Shown here piece after piece: positions 47,652-56,983 of a stretch of DNA of 64,000 nt. The translations under genes were made by a program, and so were the position numbers. Source of the stretch: JAVJSU01 sp040219275 (GTDB taxonomy: Bacteria; Chloroflexota; Anaerolineae; Aggregatilineales; Phototrophicaceae); assembly GCA_040219275.1 (NCBI GenBank), contig JAVJSU010000039.1, positions 1 to 64,000 on the forward strand, written 5' to 3'. Below the pieces are notes generated by a model. That model made no database searches. It was not told the origin of the DNA and was given only the letters and a program-made list of their open reading frames with translations. Within the stretch, counting starts at the first letter, position 1. Every line of letters starts with the position of its first letter.

Positions 47652-48881
47652 ATGAATAGAAACAACATTGAACCGGGTGTATTACAAACCTTCCGCCGCT
47701 TCATCGTGGTCATTTTTGCGTTGCTCAGTCTCGGCATGTGTGACACCCTCGACAACACAACATTGGACTACTTCACCGTGCTTAGTTGGGGGCATACCGG
47801 ACTCCTATTGATCTATCTTTATCGTCGCGGAATTTACAACACCCTCGGCAGGTATTTTTTGCCTGTGGCACTTGTTTATGTCTCAACCATGCCTATTTTC
47901 GCCCTGTATATCGCAACCTTCTTGAATCTTGCGAGTGGCTTTCCGCCGGAGTTCGCGCTGATTGATCCGGGCATTCTTTATCTTTGGCTGATACTCCCGC
48001 TACTGCTCATTAGTACGCAGTATCGAATGCGGGTCATGTTGATTTTCACGTTCGGCACTGCCCTATTATCAATTGCGTTAGCCCTGCCCCTCACATGGAT
48101 TGGCGATGTACCCTTTAGGCTGACATGGGACACTACTTTTCTACGCGTGCTGATCTTCTTGATCGTCGGTTATGTGATTGTGCGTATCACACAGGCTGGA
48201 CGTGAGCAACGGGTTACGCTGGCGAAAAAGAATGATGAACTGGCGCATTATGCCACCACCCTGGAGCAATTGGCGATCACCCGCGAACGAAATCGGATGG
48301 CGCGTGAATTACACGATACGCTGGCACACACCCTTAGCGCGGTGAACATTCAATTGAAGGCGCTCGATGTGCTGATTGACTCTGATCCACAGGCGGCGAA
48401 GGCTACGCTTCAACAGACACATCAATTGACCCGCGACGGTTTGCACGAAGCCCGCCGTGCCTTACACGCGTTACGCTCTACCTCGCTGGATGAATTGGGC
48501 TGTGTCTTGGCAATCCAGCAAACCGCTACTGCCAAGGCTGAACGCGCCGGAATCGACCTGCATTTAGACCTACCGGTACAGATCACAAACGTCGGCGCAC
48601 TCGTTGAGCAAAACCTCTATCGAATCGTGGACGAAGCCGTGAATAATGTCATCCATCACGCCGATGCCACGCGGATGAAAATTGCGATCTATCAGACACC
48701 ACAGACGCTTGAACTCTCAATCAGTGATAATGGCAAGGGTTTCGACGTGACAAAATCCGAGCAAAATGGGCATTACGGCATTTTAGGGATGAAAGAACGG
48801 GCGCTACTGGTGAATGGTGACTTGAACATAAGCAGTCAATCCGGACAGGGAACTGATATTCGATTGACAATTGAAAATTAA
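47652..48881 (+). CDS. Membrane sensor histidine kinase, NarL/DegS type
   Basis: 409 residues. Residues 1-190 contain about six hydrophobic helices. HisKA_3 follows (RERNRMARELHDTLAHTLSA, His in ELHDTLAH, about residue 221), and a short ATPase domain (about 310-409; DEAVNNVIHHADA, DNGKGFD, HYGILGMKER). Kinases of this class pair with LuxR/NarL regulators, which is what the next gene encodes, 23 bp on. The ligand is unknown; the membrane part has no extracellular sensor domain of note. Confidence 0.88.
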   Translation: MNRNNIEPGVLQTFRRFIVVIFALLSLGMCDTLDNTTLDYFTVLSWGHTGLLLIYLYRRGIYNTLGRYFLPVALVYVSTMPIFALYIATFLNLASGFPPEFALIDPGILYLWLILPLLLISTQYRMRVMLIFTFGTALLSIALALPLTWIGDVPFRLTWDTTFLRVLIFLIVGYVIVRITQAGREQRVTLAKKNDELAHYATTLEQLAITRERNRMARELHDTLAHTLSAVNIQLKALDVLIDSDPQAAKATLQQTHQLTRDGLHEARRALHALRSTSLDELGCVLAIQQTATAKAERAGIDLHLDLPVQITNVGALVEQNLYRIVDEAVNNVIHHADATRMKIAIYQTPQTLELSISDNGKGFDVTKSEQNGHYGILGMKERALLVNGDLNISSQSGQGTDIRLTIEN

Positions 48882-48904
48882 GCGTTAAAAATCGAGGAGA
48901 AATT

Positions 48905-49552
48905 ATGATCCGTGTTCTAGTGGTAGACGATCAAGTGGTGGTCAGCGAAGGACTCCGCGTATTACTCAATGCCAGCCCGCACATTGAGGTAATTGCTGTG
49001 GCGGACAATGGGTTGGAAGCCGTAAGCATGACGCGCCAACTCACACCTGATATCGTGCTTATGGATCTCAAAATGCCACAGATGAATGGCATTCAGGCGA
49101 CCAGAGCCATCACAGACCAGCACAAAAATATTCCGGTGCTCATCCTGACCACCTATGATGATGACGAATGGGTACTAGAAGCCGTTCGCGCCGGTGCGAA
49201 AGGCTATCTCCTCAAAGACTCTGACCGAAATGACATCATCGCCGCGATTGAAGGGACGATTGCCGGAAAAACCCATGTTGATCCTGCTGTCGCACAGAAG
49301 CTATTTACATTCATCAAAGATGGCACGCCCGCCAATGCGGATTTTGCGGATTCCCTCAGTGAGCGCGAATTAGCGATCTTGCGCCTACTCGCCAACGGGA
49401 TGACCAACGCCGCCATTGCTGATCGCTTATTTCTAGCAGAAGGCACAGTGCGTAATCATGTCAGCAGTATCCTCGCCAAATTGGGCGTTACAGACCGCGC
49501 ACAGGCAACTGCCCTCGCATGGCGTTACGGACTTATCACCCCGCAGGATTAA
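48905..49552 (+). CDS. LuxR/NarL-family response regulator
   Basis: 215 residues: receiver (DDQ at 8-10, Asp in IVLMDLKMPQMNG, about 55; Lys in YLLKDSD) and a C-terminal GerE helix-turn-helix (LSERELAILRLLANGMTNAA to TVRNHVSSILAKLGV). Partner of the preceding kinase. The DNA target may be the ATGACAG-type inverted repeats that flank the gene pair. GGAGAAATT precedes the ATG. Confidence 0.9.
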   Translation: MIRVLVVDDQVVVSEGLRVLLNASPHIEVIAVADNGLEAVSMTRQLTPDIVLMDLKMPQMNGIQATRAITDQHKNIPVLILTTYDDDEWVLEAVRAGAKGYLLKDSDRNDIIAAIEGTIAGKTHVDPAVAQKLFTFIKDGTPANADFADSLSERELAILRLLANGMTNAAIADRLFLAEGTVRNHVSSILAKLGVTDRAQATALAWRYGLITPQD

Positions 49553-49577
49553 CCTATAACCCCTACACGACCCCGAC

Positions 49578-49613
49578 ATGACAGAACTCACATCAGATCA
49601 TGAGTCCTGTCAT
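49578..49613. promoter_or_regulatory. 36-bp inverted repeat, possible response-regulator operator
   Basis: ATGACAG-A-ACTCA (49578-49590) is mirrored by TGAGT-C-CTGTCAT (49601-49613) with one mismatch and a 10-bp centre. A further CTGTCAT is at 49653-49659. No T-run follows on either strand, so a DNA-binding site before the membrane protein/DUF1800/DUF1501 operon is more likely than a terminator. Confidence 0.45.
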
Positions 49614-49719
49614 CCACAACCCTGTACCGCCCCACTTCGATAACGCCTCTAACTGTCATATGCTGTTTCCATAGCTTGGTATAACTCATTGTAAGCAGTT
49701 ATAGATGGAGGCAAGTTTC

Positions 49720-50247
49720 ATGGCAATTGGCGACGCAATTCTAATGACCGGATGTCTGGCGGGGTTCATGGTGGCATTACCCGCGCTCCTCATTTTTCTC
49801 AATCTCATGTTCACGCGCACCACGTTTTCCGCCGCGCAACGTCTACACACGGGCTTCAAGATGCCTCTAGTAATCGGCATCATCGCAATGGTGGTGATCG
49901 GATTTCCGGCATCATTACTGGTATCCGCAGGGAGCATCTTCCAGCTATTCGGCACAATCTTATGGCTATTTTTACTGGCATGGTTGTTTACTGGACTAGC
50001 GACAGTCGCCAGAATGCTCGGTGGGCGTTTGGGGATGCTCTCCAATCGTGAGCAATCTATGATGACCGAAGCAGTGGTCGGCACGTTTGTTTTGTCCTTT
50101 GCGATTGCCTTCCCGTTGATCGGATGGTTCGTCATCCTCCCGCTAAGCATGGCGATTGGTGTTGGCGCGACGCTCATCGCCCGAAGAGAATCGGTTTATG
50201 ACACGCCCGAACCGCAGGACGATACACATATGGCGGGGGCATCATGA
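49720..50247 (+). CDS. Hypothetical membrane protein
   Basis: 175 residues from the ATG at 49720 (GGAGG at 49708-49712). It has four to five hydrophobic helices (about 5-28, 45-68, 72-98, 118-150) and a polar C-terminal tail (RRESVYDTPEPQDD). I recognise no family. The stop overlaps the next start by 4 bp (ATGA), so it is co-translated with the DUF1800 protein and may be its membrane partner. Confidence 0.75.
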   Translation: MAIGDAILMTGCLAGFMVALPALLIFLNLMFTRTTFSAAQRLHTGFKMPLVIGIIAMVVIGFPASLLVSAGSIFQLFGTILWLFLLAWLFTGLATVARMLGGRLGMLSNREQSMMTEAVVGTFVLSFAIAFPLIGWFVILPLSMAIGVGATLIARRESVYDTPEPQDDTHMAGAS

Positions 50248-51707
50248 GCAAGGTTTCACGGCGCATCTTTCTACAGGGGATGCTTGGGGCGCTGGCGACG
50301 GCAGGCTGTAGCACGATCATCGACCAGCAGACCCAACCCGGTTTGCCAGATGTCTTACAGCCACCATCCGGGGCAGACCGTCATCCCATCGCCCACCTGC
50401 TCAATCGCGCAACCTTTGGACCGCGTCCGGGGCAGATCGAAGCGGTGCTGGCACAGGGACGCGAGGCATGGATTGACCAACAATTGGACTATGAATCGCT
50501 TGATACAACCGCAGTTAATTTGCGCCTGCGCCGTTATGACACGCTCAATATGTACCCGCGTGATCTATTGGGGTTTTTCGGCGAGACAAACCGCCAATTT
50601 GTGCGTGATGAACTGGCAATTGCAACGCTGGTGCGGGCGGTGTATTCAGAACGGCAATTGTATGAGGTGATGGTCGGTTTCTGGTCAGATCATTTCAGCA
50701 TTCATCATTATAAAGAGAATACGGCTGTCCTAAAAACGATTGATGATCGTGAAGTCATCCGTCCACACGCACTCGGACACTTCGGCGATTTGCTTCGTGC
50801 GTCGGCGCATAGCCCTGCAATGTTGGTCTATCTGGATAATGTCCGCAACACTGCCGACATGCTCAATGAAAATTACGCCCGCGAAATCATGGAATTACAC
50901 ACCTTGGGCGTAGATAACGGCTATACAGAAGCCGATATTCCCGAAGTGGCGAAGTGCTTTACAGGCTGGACGGTCAATAGTCTGGGTGAGTTCACATTTA
51001 TCCCTGAATGGCACGCTGTCGGCGAAAAACGCGTACTCGGCGAGATTATTCACAGTGATGATCCCCTTGCCGAAGGTGAGCGCGTGCTGGACATCCTGAC
51101 GAACCACCCCAATACCGCACGTTATGTCAGCAGTAAATTGGTGCGCCGTTTCGTGGCGGACGACCCGCCGGAATCCATTGTTTCTGCGTGCGTGCAAACA
51201 TGGAACGCGACACAGGGCAACATCCGTGAAATCGTGCGGACGATCCTGACGCATCCCGAATTCGACAATGCACCGCTCAAACTCAAGCGCCCATTTGAAC
51301 TGGTTACGTCGTTGTTACGCGTCACCAACGCCAGTTACAGCGGTAGTAACGGGCTGATTAACCGCCTTGAGCAAATGGGACATCGTCCTTTTGGCTGGGC
51401 AACACCGGACGGCTACCCCGATACCGCTATCGAATGGACAGGCAATATGCTGGATCGCTGGAATCTGTGTCTGGAAGCCTTCACAGGGGATTTACCCGGT
51501 GTAGGAATCGACGTGGATGATTTGCGAAATAGCGTAGAAACAACTGAATCTGCTGATGTGATTCGCTTCTTCGGGCGACTATTCCTGAAACATGATTTGA
51601 GCGCAAGCGATGAAGCGGAACTACTGAGATTTATGGACGGTGCAAATGATGAATTGAGCACGACTCTCGGTTTGCTGGCGGCGAGTCCTGCGTTTCAGTG
51701 GCGTTAA
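50244..51707 (+). CDS. DUF1800 family protein, exported
   Basis: 487 residues. The N-terminus SRRIFLQGMLGALATAGCS combines a twin-arginine pattern with a lipobox-like ATAGC. The DUF1800 domain is recognisable from HLLNRATFGPRPGQIE (about 48-63), YEVMVGFWSDHFSIH, ENYAREIMELHTLGVDNGYT, VAKCFTGWTVN and a C-terminal FGWATPDGYPDT. The biochemical role of DUF1800 is not known to me. These proteins nearly always occur with a DUF1501 protein, as here, and are thought to be exported surface or periplasm-equivalent proteins. Confidence 0.85.
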   Translation: MSKVSRRIFLQGMLGALATAGCSTIIDQQTQPGLPDVLQPPSGADRHPIAHLLNRATFGPRPGQIEAVLAQGREAWIDQQLDYESLDTTAVNLRLRRYDTLNMYPRDLLGFFGETNRQFVRDELAIATLVRAVYSERQLYEVMVGFWSDHFSIHHYKENTAVLKTIDDREVIRPHALGHFGDLLRASAHSPAMLVYLDNVRNTADMLNENYAREIMELHTLGVDNGYTEADIPEVAKCFTGWTVNSLGEFTFIPEWHAVGEKRVLGEIIHSDDPLAEGERVLDILTNHPNTARYVSSKLVRRFVADDPPESIVSACVQTWNATQGNIREIVRTILTHPEFDNAPLKLKRPFELVTSLLRVTNASYSGSNGLINRLEQMGHRPFGWATPDGYPDTAIEWTGNMLDRWNLCLEAFTGDLPGVGIDVDDLRNSVETTESADVIRFFGRLFLKHDLSASDEAELLRFMDGANDELSTTLGLLAASPAFQWR

Positions 51708-51747
51708 GTGAGTTCACCCTACCAATACGATTACAGAGGATTAACCT

Positions 51748-53022
51748 ATGAAACCCTTATCAAGACGTAATTTTTTAAAAGCGAGTGCCGGCGCTGGCAC
51801 AGCAATGGCATTGCAAGCATTATGGAAACCCTGGCTACCCCGTCTGGCATTTGCACAGGACGGAGTCGCCGGTGATGTGATTGTGTGCATCTTCCTGCGT
51901 GGTGGTGCAGACGCGCTCAATATGATCGTCCCTTACGGTGATGATGCCTATTATCGCGCACGCTCGCAACTAGCAATCGCCCGCCCTGATAGCAATAGCA
52001 ACGGGCGCGTGCTGACATTAGATGACTTTTTCGGGCTAAATCCTGATATGGGTGCTTTGAACGACCTTTTCGCGGGCGGACATTTAAAGGCGATCCACGC
52101 GGTTGGCGCGCCGAACGTTTCGCGCAGTCACTTCGAGGCGATGGATTTGCTGGAACGGGGTACAGACGGCGAAGAAGGCGCGAGTTCTGGCTGGCTCGGA
52201 AGGCATCTATCGGCTACCTCGTCACCACAAGATTCACCTCTGCGGGCAATTGGATGGGATGACAGCCTGCAAACCAGCCTGCGCGGGTACACCTCCGCCA
52301 ATGCCTTCCGCTCGATCACAGATTATCACCTCAACGGCGACGAAGCGCAGACCAATCAACTAATGGCATCGCTGGCATCACTCTATCAAAATGCGGATAA
52401 CCCGCTGGATATGGCGGCACAGGCGACATTAGACACGTTGCGAACCGTCGAGCGAATTGATGTCGACCAATATCAACCCGCCAATAACGCCACTTATATG
52501 GAAACCGATTATGGACGGGCGCTGAAACAAACAGCGGCGCTCATCAAAGCAGATGTCGGGCTAGAAGTTGCCTGTGTCGATTTAGGCAATTTTGATACCC
52601 ACATTACGCAAGGAATCACCGTCCACGAAGGCATCGGCGCTTTTCCGGGACTCGTCTCCGAATTTGCGAATAATCTGCGCGCGTTCCATGATGATTTGCT
52701 GGATTATATGGGCAAAGTGACCGTCATCGTGATGTCCGAATTTGGGCGACGGGTGCAGGAGAATGGCGCTGGTGGTACAGATCATGGACACGGTGGCGTG
52801 ATGTATGTGATGAGCGAACACGTCTTAGGCAATGCTGTTCATGCGGTGTGGCCCGGTTTAAACAGCAACTTTTTATCCGACGGGGATTTGGCAATTACGA
52901 CAGATTATCGTGATGTGTTGAGTGAAATTCTGACCAAACGCACGCTTAGAACAGATTTAGGTAGGGTATTTCCGGAACACATTTACCATCCGGTTGGGAT
53001 CATCGCGCCAATACCCTTGTAG
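51748..53022 (+). CDS. DUF1501 family protein, Tat-exported
   Basis: 424 residues. Tat signal SRRNFLKASAGAGTAMALQA with a probable cleavage near AFAQD (about 36). The DUF1501 domain (sulfatase/alkaline-phosphatase-like fold) shows FLRGGADALNMIVPYGD, VGAPNVSRSHFEAMDLLERG, DLGNFDTHITQG, and the metal-site-like MSEFGRRVQENGAGGTDHGH near 330-350. Partner of the DUF1800 protein 40 bp upstream; GAGGA precedes the ATG. Confidence 0.88.
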   Translation: MKPLSRRNFLKASAGAGTAMALQALWKPWLPRLAFAQDGVAGDVIVCIFLRGGADALNMIVPYGDDAYYRARSQLAIARPDSNSNGRVLTLDDFFGLNPDMGALNDLFAGGHLKAIHAVGAPNVSRSHFEAMDLLERGTDGEEGASSGWLGRHLSATSSPQDSPLRAIGWDDSLQTSLRGYTSANAFRSITDYHLNGDEAQTNQLMASLASLYQNADNPLDMAAQATLDTLRTVERIDVDQYQPANNATYMETDYGRALKQTAALIKADVGLEVACVDLGNFDTHITQGITVHEGIGAFPGLVSEFANNLRAFHDDLLDYMGKVTVIVMSEFGRRVQENGAGGTDHGHGGVMYVMSEHVLGNAVHAVWPGLNSNFLSDGDLAITTDYRDVLSEILTKRTLRTDLGRVFPEHIYHPVGIIAPIPL

Positions 53023-53062
53023 CGTCGCTATTGTTCGTAAATAGTGTATATCAATGTCACAA

Positions 53063-53094
53063 AAAACACCCGCTTAATTTAAAACGGGTGTTTT
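53063..53094. terminator. Bidirectional terminator between convergent genes
   Basis: AAAACACCCG (53063-53072) pairs with CGGGTGTTTT (53085-53094), with T-runs on both strands. It serves the DUF1501 operon and the convergent regulator gene. Confidence 0.8.
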
Positions 53095-53135
53095 CTGTCG
53101 ATACTGAAACGCAAAAAGGTCACACGCGTTTCGAC

Positions 53136-54410
53136 CTATCCCATAATTTTCTTATAGAGCGTTTGGGTCTCTTCAGAAACTGTAACACCCTCATCCTTGA
53201 GTTTGCGATAATGGGATGCGGCTTCGCTACGCCGTCCAAGTGCATCATAAAGCGACATTATATCCCGATGAATGTCATCACGACTCATGTCTTCGGAGAC
53301 AGCCTTTTGCAGTAAGGTTAATGCTTGATCGTGCTTGCCGCGTTCCGTCCAAAGCTGTGCGAGGCTGGTCAGGGCTTCCAAATAACCCGCGCGGAAGCTC
53401 TCACGCCGGTCTAAAATCCAGCGATCATTGTGCCCCTGCAAGAACGGTCCACGATACAATTCAACTGCCCGTTGCAGTGCATTAAATCGCTCGTCGGAGT
53501 CCTGCGTGTTACGGGCAAGCATCATCAGACCGGAAAATTCGTTGGCATCATAATACACACCACGGTCATAATCCACACGATAATAGCCATCATCATGGAT
53601 CAAAATATCAATATCCAGCGCCTTATGTAAACGGCGCTTGGTTACATGGAAGACGTTCACCGCCTGATCGATGTCCAATTCGGGCCAAAACGCCTGACAA
53701 ATCTCCGCGCGGGTAACAAGGGCTTTATCCAATGCGAAGAAGTACAATAAACGTGGCAGATGCCCTTCCCACGTATCCACTGTATGCCCATTCGTCACCA
53801 CAAAGCCCGGACCTAAGCCAAAAACTTCAAGTGCGGTATCGACCTCGCGCGTGGTATTGTAGAAGTCATGTAAAATGACCTCGTCGTCTTTGAGGATTAC
53901 ACCATAATTCTGTGCAATCATAGATACCCACGGCAAACGCGCCAATGTACGACTATTGATGACCATGCGTCCGTTTTCCGGCAACTTACCTGCCAGCTTA
54001 GCAACGAACATCTGCACATCTTCCGCAAGATCACTACGGTCATATTCATCGAGAATGAGCAAGAAGCGTTCGTCGGTCATCTCGGCAAGATCAGCCGCGA
54101 ACGTATCCAGCACAAGCTCAAAGTGATCTGTAGGGTTCTCATACACATTCTGGGGTAACATATTGATATGACGACCAAATGTCGGATGCTGATTTGCCAT
54201 ATCATGCGTGATGCTGGTAATAAACGCCTGAAGTTTAACATCATCAGGACCCAGCGCGTAGTAAAATACACGTTGATTCGGATCGTTAATCAGCCGTGCA
54301 ACCAGCATCGACCGAAAACGACTTTCAGGGTGAAGAAGCACGACTTTTGTATCATCGACCTGTTGCATAAAGGTCTGGTATGATTTTTCGACGAGTTCGT
54401 GTAGTTTCAT
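53136..54410 (-). CDS. BTAD/SARP-like transcriptional regulator with degenerate ATPase domain
   Basis: 424 residues. Residues 1-190 look like an AAA/STAND ATPase: a Walker B strand RFLLILDEYDRSD (about 122-134) and RMVINSRTLARLPW are present, but the place of the P-loop reads LLHPESRFRSM, with no GK(S/T). A winged helix follows (about 220-275, RAEICQAFWPELDIDQAVN) and a bacterial transcriptional activation domain of TPR-like helices (about 285-424). It is probably a transcription regulator that no longer hydrolyses ATP. Related large regulators are very common in Chloroflexota. Its targets are unknown; the gene is single. Confidence 0.75.
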   Translation of the reverse strand: MKLHELVEKSYQTFMQQVDDTKVVLLHPESRFRSMLVARLINDPNQRVFYYALGPDDVKLQAFITSITHDMANQHPTFGRHINMLPQNVYENPTDHFELVLDTFAADLAEMTDERFLLILDEYDRSDLAEDVQMFVAKLAGKLPENGRMVINSRTLARLPWVSMIAQNYGVILKDDEVILHDFYNTTREVDTALEVFGLGPGFVVTNGHTVDTWEGHLPRLLYFFALDKALVTRAEICQAFWPELDIDQAVNVFHVTKRRLHKALDIDILIHDDGYYRVDYDRGVYYDANEFSGLMMLARNTQDSDERFNALQRAVELYRGPFLQGHNDRWILDRRESFRAGYLEALTSLAQLWTERGKHDQALTLLQKAVSEDMSRDDIHRDIMSLYDALGRRSEAASHYRKLKDEGVTVSEETQTLYKKIMG

Positions 54411-54549
54411 TTGGACACTTACCTTTTATACTTAATGAATTGCTAATTAAACGTATTATATCAAAATTACGGAATCTTGCTACTGCCTAGTTAGTCGACT
54501 CTTACATTGATTGTAATACACGAATTAAAAATTGAGCATGGAGATTTGA

Positions 54550-55107
54550 ATGGCTGTGAATCTACACGAAAAACCCGGTCGCCCATTTGGTGTAACCCTC
54601 GCAATTATCGCCAGTGTACTTGTGTTTTCATTCATACCTATCGGGCAACTTGCTATGTTCGTGACAGTGCGCGAATTTTTAGGAGATCAAAGTGATGCTT
54701 TCACCATTCCTTACGGGGATGAAGAAGTCGCCGTAGGTGATTCCGGTGGTAGTTTGGAAGATGTGTTCGATAATACACAGATCATCCTTCAACTTGGCAT
54801 GAGTCTGGGCTTTCTGGTCATCGCGTTCTTCGCATGGCGTGGTAAACCGGCGTTTATGCGCTATGTCTTTATGGGGACGGTTTTACTGTTAACCGTTATC
54901 AATCTGGGGCTAATCATCGTGCCTTTGCTGGACAGCACACCTCAATCAAGTGGTGGATCGTTGGATGGACTATTCGCATCATTACAATGCGGTCAACTCA
55001 CGTTGATTATTCTCGTGCCAATTTACGTGGTCTGGTATCTAAACAGAGGTCCGGCGCGGGCATTCTTTCGAGGACATTACTTACCCGCACCGGAAACTCA
55101 AGCCTAG
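54550..55107 (+). CDS. Hypothetical four-helix membrane protein
   Basis: 185 residues with hydrophobic segments at about 14-38, 76-94, 103-125 and 148-166. The loop between the first two is acidic and glycine/serine-rich (GDEEVAVGDSGGSLEDVFD). No family recognised. It stands alone, convergent with the acyl-CoA ligase gene, whose stop is 7 bp away. Confidence 0.65.
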   Translation: MAVNLHEKPGRPFGVTLAIIASVLVFSFIPIGQLAMFVTVREFLGDQSDAFTIPYGDEEVAVGDSGGSLEDVFDNTQIILQLGMSLGFLVIAFFAWRGKPAFMRYVFMGTVLLLTVINLGLIIVPLLDSTPQSSGGSLDGLFASLQCGQLTLIILVPIYVVWYLNRGPARAFFRGHYLPAPETQA

Positions 55108-55114
55108 TAGATGC

Positions 55115-56875
55115 TTAGTCTTCAGCCTCCATTCGCACCAACTCACGCCGCAGGGTTTTGCCAACGATGGTCTTGGGGAGTTCATCAATAAACCCATAGC
55201 GGCGTGGAACTTCATACGGTGCGAGGAATTGTTCACAATGTTTAATAAGTTCGCTTTCCGTGACGGACATGCCGGGTTGGAGTACGATCCACGCCTTTAA
55301 ACTCTCCTGCCCGATTTTCTCTGGATGTGGCACGGCGGCAACACCAACTTCTAAGACCGCCGGATGATCTTTAAGCACTTTTTCGATGGATGTTGGATAC
55401 ACATTAAACCCACCGATAAGCGCCATGTCTTTTTTGCGATCTACCAGATAGAAATAGCCATCCTCGTCCATACGAGCAACATCACCCGTATACAACCATG
55501 TTTTGCCTTCAAGCTCACGCAGGGTATTGGCGGTTTCAGTCGGCAGATTATGATAACCAACCATCATATTCTGGCAATGGACGATCAACTCGCCAGGGTC
55601 ACCGGGTGGCATAATCGTTTCACCATCATCAAGGCTGACAATACGAACCTCCACATCAGGCAACGGAATCCCGATAGACCCTACTTTATTCACGCCGTTA
55701 ACCGGATTTGAGTGGGTGGCAACCGGTAATTCACTCATGCCGAACCCTTCAGAGATTGCACCGCTACTGCGAGTTTCAAAATCGCGTTTTGTGGCGGGTG
55801 GCAAGGGCGCAGACCCACTGGAATTAAACATAAACGACTTCAAGCTCACTTCACCGGAGAGCACTCGCGGATGATTATTGACCGCGTTGTACATCGCCGG
55901 AACGCCGAGGAAGACATTGGGTTTGTAGAAATTAATCACATCCACCAATTCATCCACATCACGCGGATTGGGAATGAGTACTATTTTCGCGCCGGACGAG
56001 ACCGACTGTGTCAATAAGGCGATCAACCCATAGGCATGAAACATCGGGATCGCGCCAAAAAATAACAATTCATCGGGGCGCATATCCTTGAACGAACCAG
56101 ATGAGATACCCGTCCAAGCCTGAATCTGTGTGGTATTGGCGACCAGCGCCCGATGCGTAGACATCGCCCCTTTAGAAACGCCCGTCGTCCCGCCTGTATA
56201 CTGGAAAATCGCCAGATCATCCGGCTTTACATCAACATTGACGCGCTTACCGGCATTTTCCGCAATGACTTCCTGAAACCATTGATCTCCACCTGCAAGA
56301 GTTACGCGATGTCCGTCTTTTTTCTCACGCGCTATGGTGAACAGCATTTTCGCCAATCCGGGCATATATTCTTTAATGTTAGTGACGATGACATGCTTCA
56401 CATGCGTTTCTGACTGCACATTCTTGATTTGCTGATAAAACAGACTTAACGTAATGACAATTTCCGCATTACAGTCATTGATCTGATATTGCATCTTTGC
56501 AGGCGGATAAGTCGGATTCGTCGCGGCAACCACCCCGCCCGCCTTGAGGATGGCGTAATAGCTGATGGCGAAGGCGGTGCAATTCGGCAAGACGATGACG
56601 ACCCGATCCCCCTTCTTCAAGCCTAACGCGATTAACCCCGCCGCCAATGAGTCCGATAACCGATCAAGTTCTTCATAATTCAGCGTACTGCTCATACGTC
56701 CGACAACAGGCAATTTTGCTGTCGTGATGAGCGCAGGCAAATGAGGGGTTTGCTTCGCCCGTTGGATCAAATAATCGTGCAGGGGATGTTCTGGATAAGG
56801 AGCTAATGTTTCAGGGACGTATGAATCATAATTTTTCGTCCACGGCTTATCCGCATAAGTAACATCAAGTGCCAT
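55115..56875 (-). CDS. Long-chain acyl-CoA ligase (AMP-binding) 1
   Basis: 586 residues from the ATG at 56875, after GGAG. The adenylation core is intact: FQYTGGTTGVSKGAMSTHR (motif I), EGFGMSELPVATHSNP, WLYTGDVARMDEDGYFYLVDR and the C-terminal lysine region LPKTIVGKTLRREL. It activates fatty acids to acyl-CoA. It is a close paralogue of the next gene (similar throughout, ending PKT(I/V)VGKTLRREL(V/I)R), so the pair arose by tandem duplication. Substrate chain length cannot be read from the sequence. Confidence 0.88.
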   Translation of the reverse strand: MALDVTYADKPWTKNYDSYVPETLAPYPEHPLHDYLIQRAKQTPHLPALITTAKLPVVGRMSSTLNYEELDRLSDSLAAGLIALGLKKGDRVVIVLPNCTAFAISYYAILKAGGVVAATNPTYPPAKMQYQINDCNAEIVITLSLFYQQIKNVQSETHVKHVIVTNIKEYMPGLAKMLFTIAREKKDGHRVTLAGGDQWFQEVIAENAGKRVNVDVKPDDLAIFQYTGGTTGVSKGAMSTHRALVANTTQIQAWTGISSGSFKDMRPDELLFFGAIPMFHAYGLIALLTQSVSSGAKIVLIPNPRDVDELVDVINFYKPNVFLGVPAMYNAVNNHPRVLSGEVSLKSFMFNSSGSAPLPPATKRDFETRSSGAISEGFGMSELPVATHSNPVNGVNKVGSIGIPLPDVEVRIVSLDDGETIMPPGDPGELIVHCQNMMVGYHNLPTETANTLRELEGKTWLYTGDVARMDEDGYFYLVDRKKDMALIGGFNVYPTSIEKVLKDHPAVLEVGVAAVPHPEKIGQESLKAWIVLQPGMSVTESELIKHCEQFLAPYEVPRRYGFIDELPKTIVGKTLRRELVRMEAED

Positions 56876-56902
56876 AAGTAAGAGTCTCCAAAAAATATAT
56901 CC

Positions 56903-56945
56903 AAAAAGCCGGATTTCCATAATTTTACGGTAAAGCCGGCTTTTT
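56903..56945 (-). terminator. Intrinsic terminator between the two ligase genes
   Basis: AAAAAGCCGG (56903-56912) pairs perfectly with CCGGCTTTTT (56936-56945), with a T-run on the minus strand. It means the two ligases are transcribed at least partly separately. Confidence 0.75.
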
Positions 56946-56983
56946 CGCTCGTTATTTTAGATTATACGGCAAATAGATGCCGC

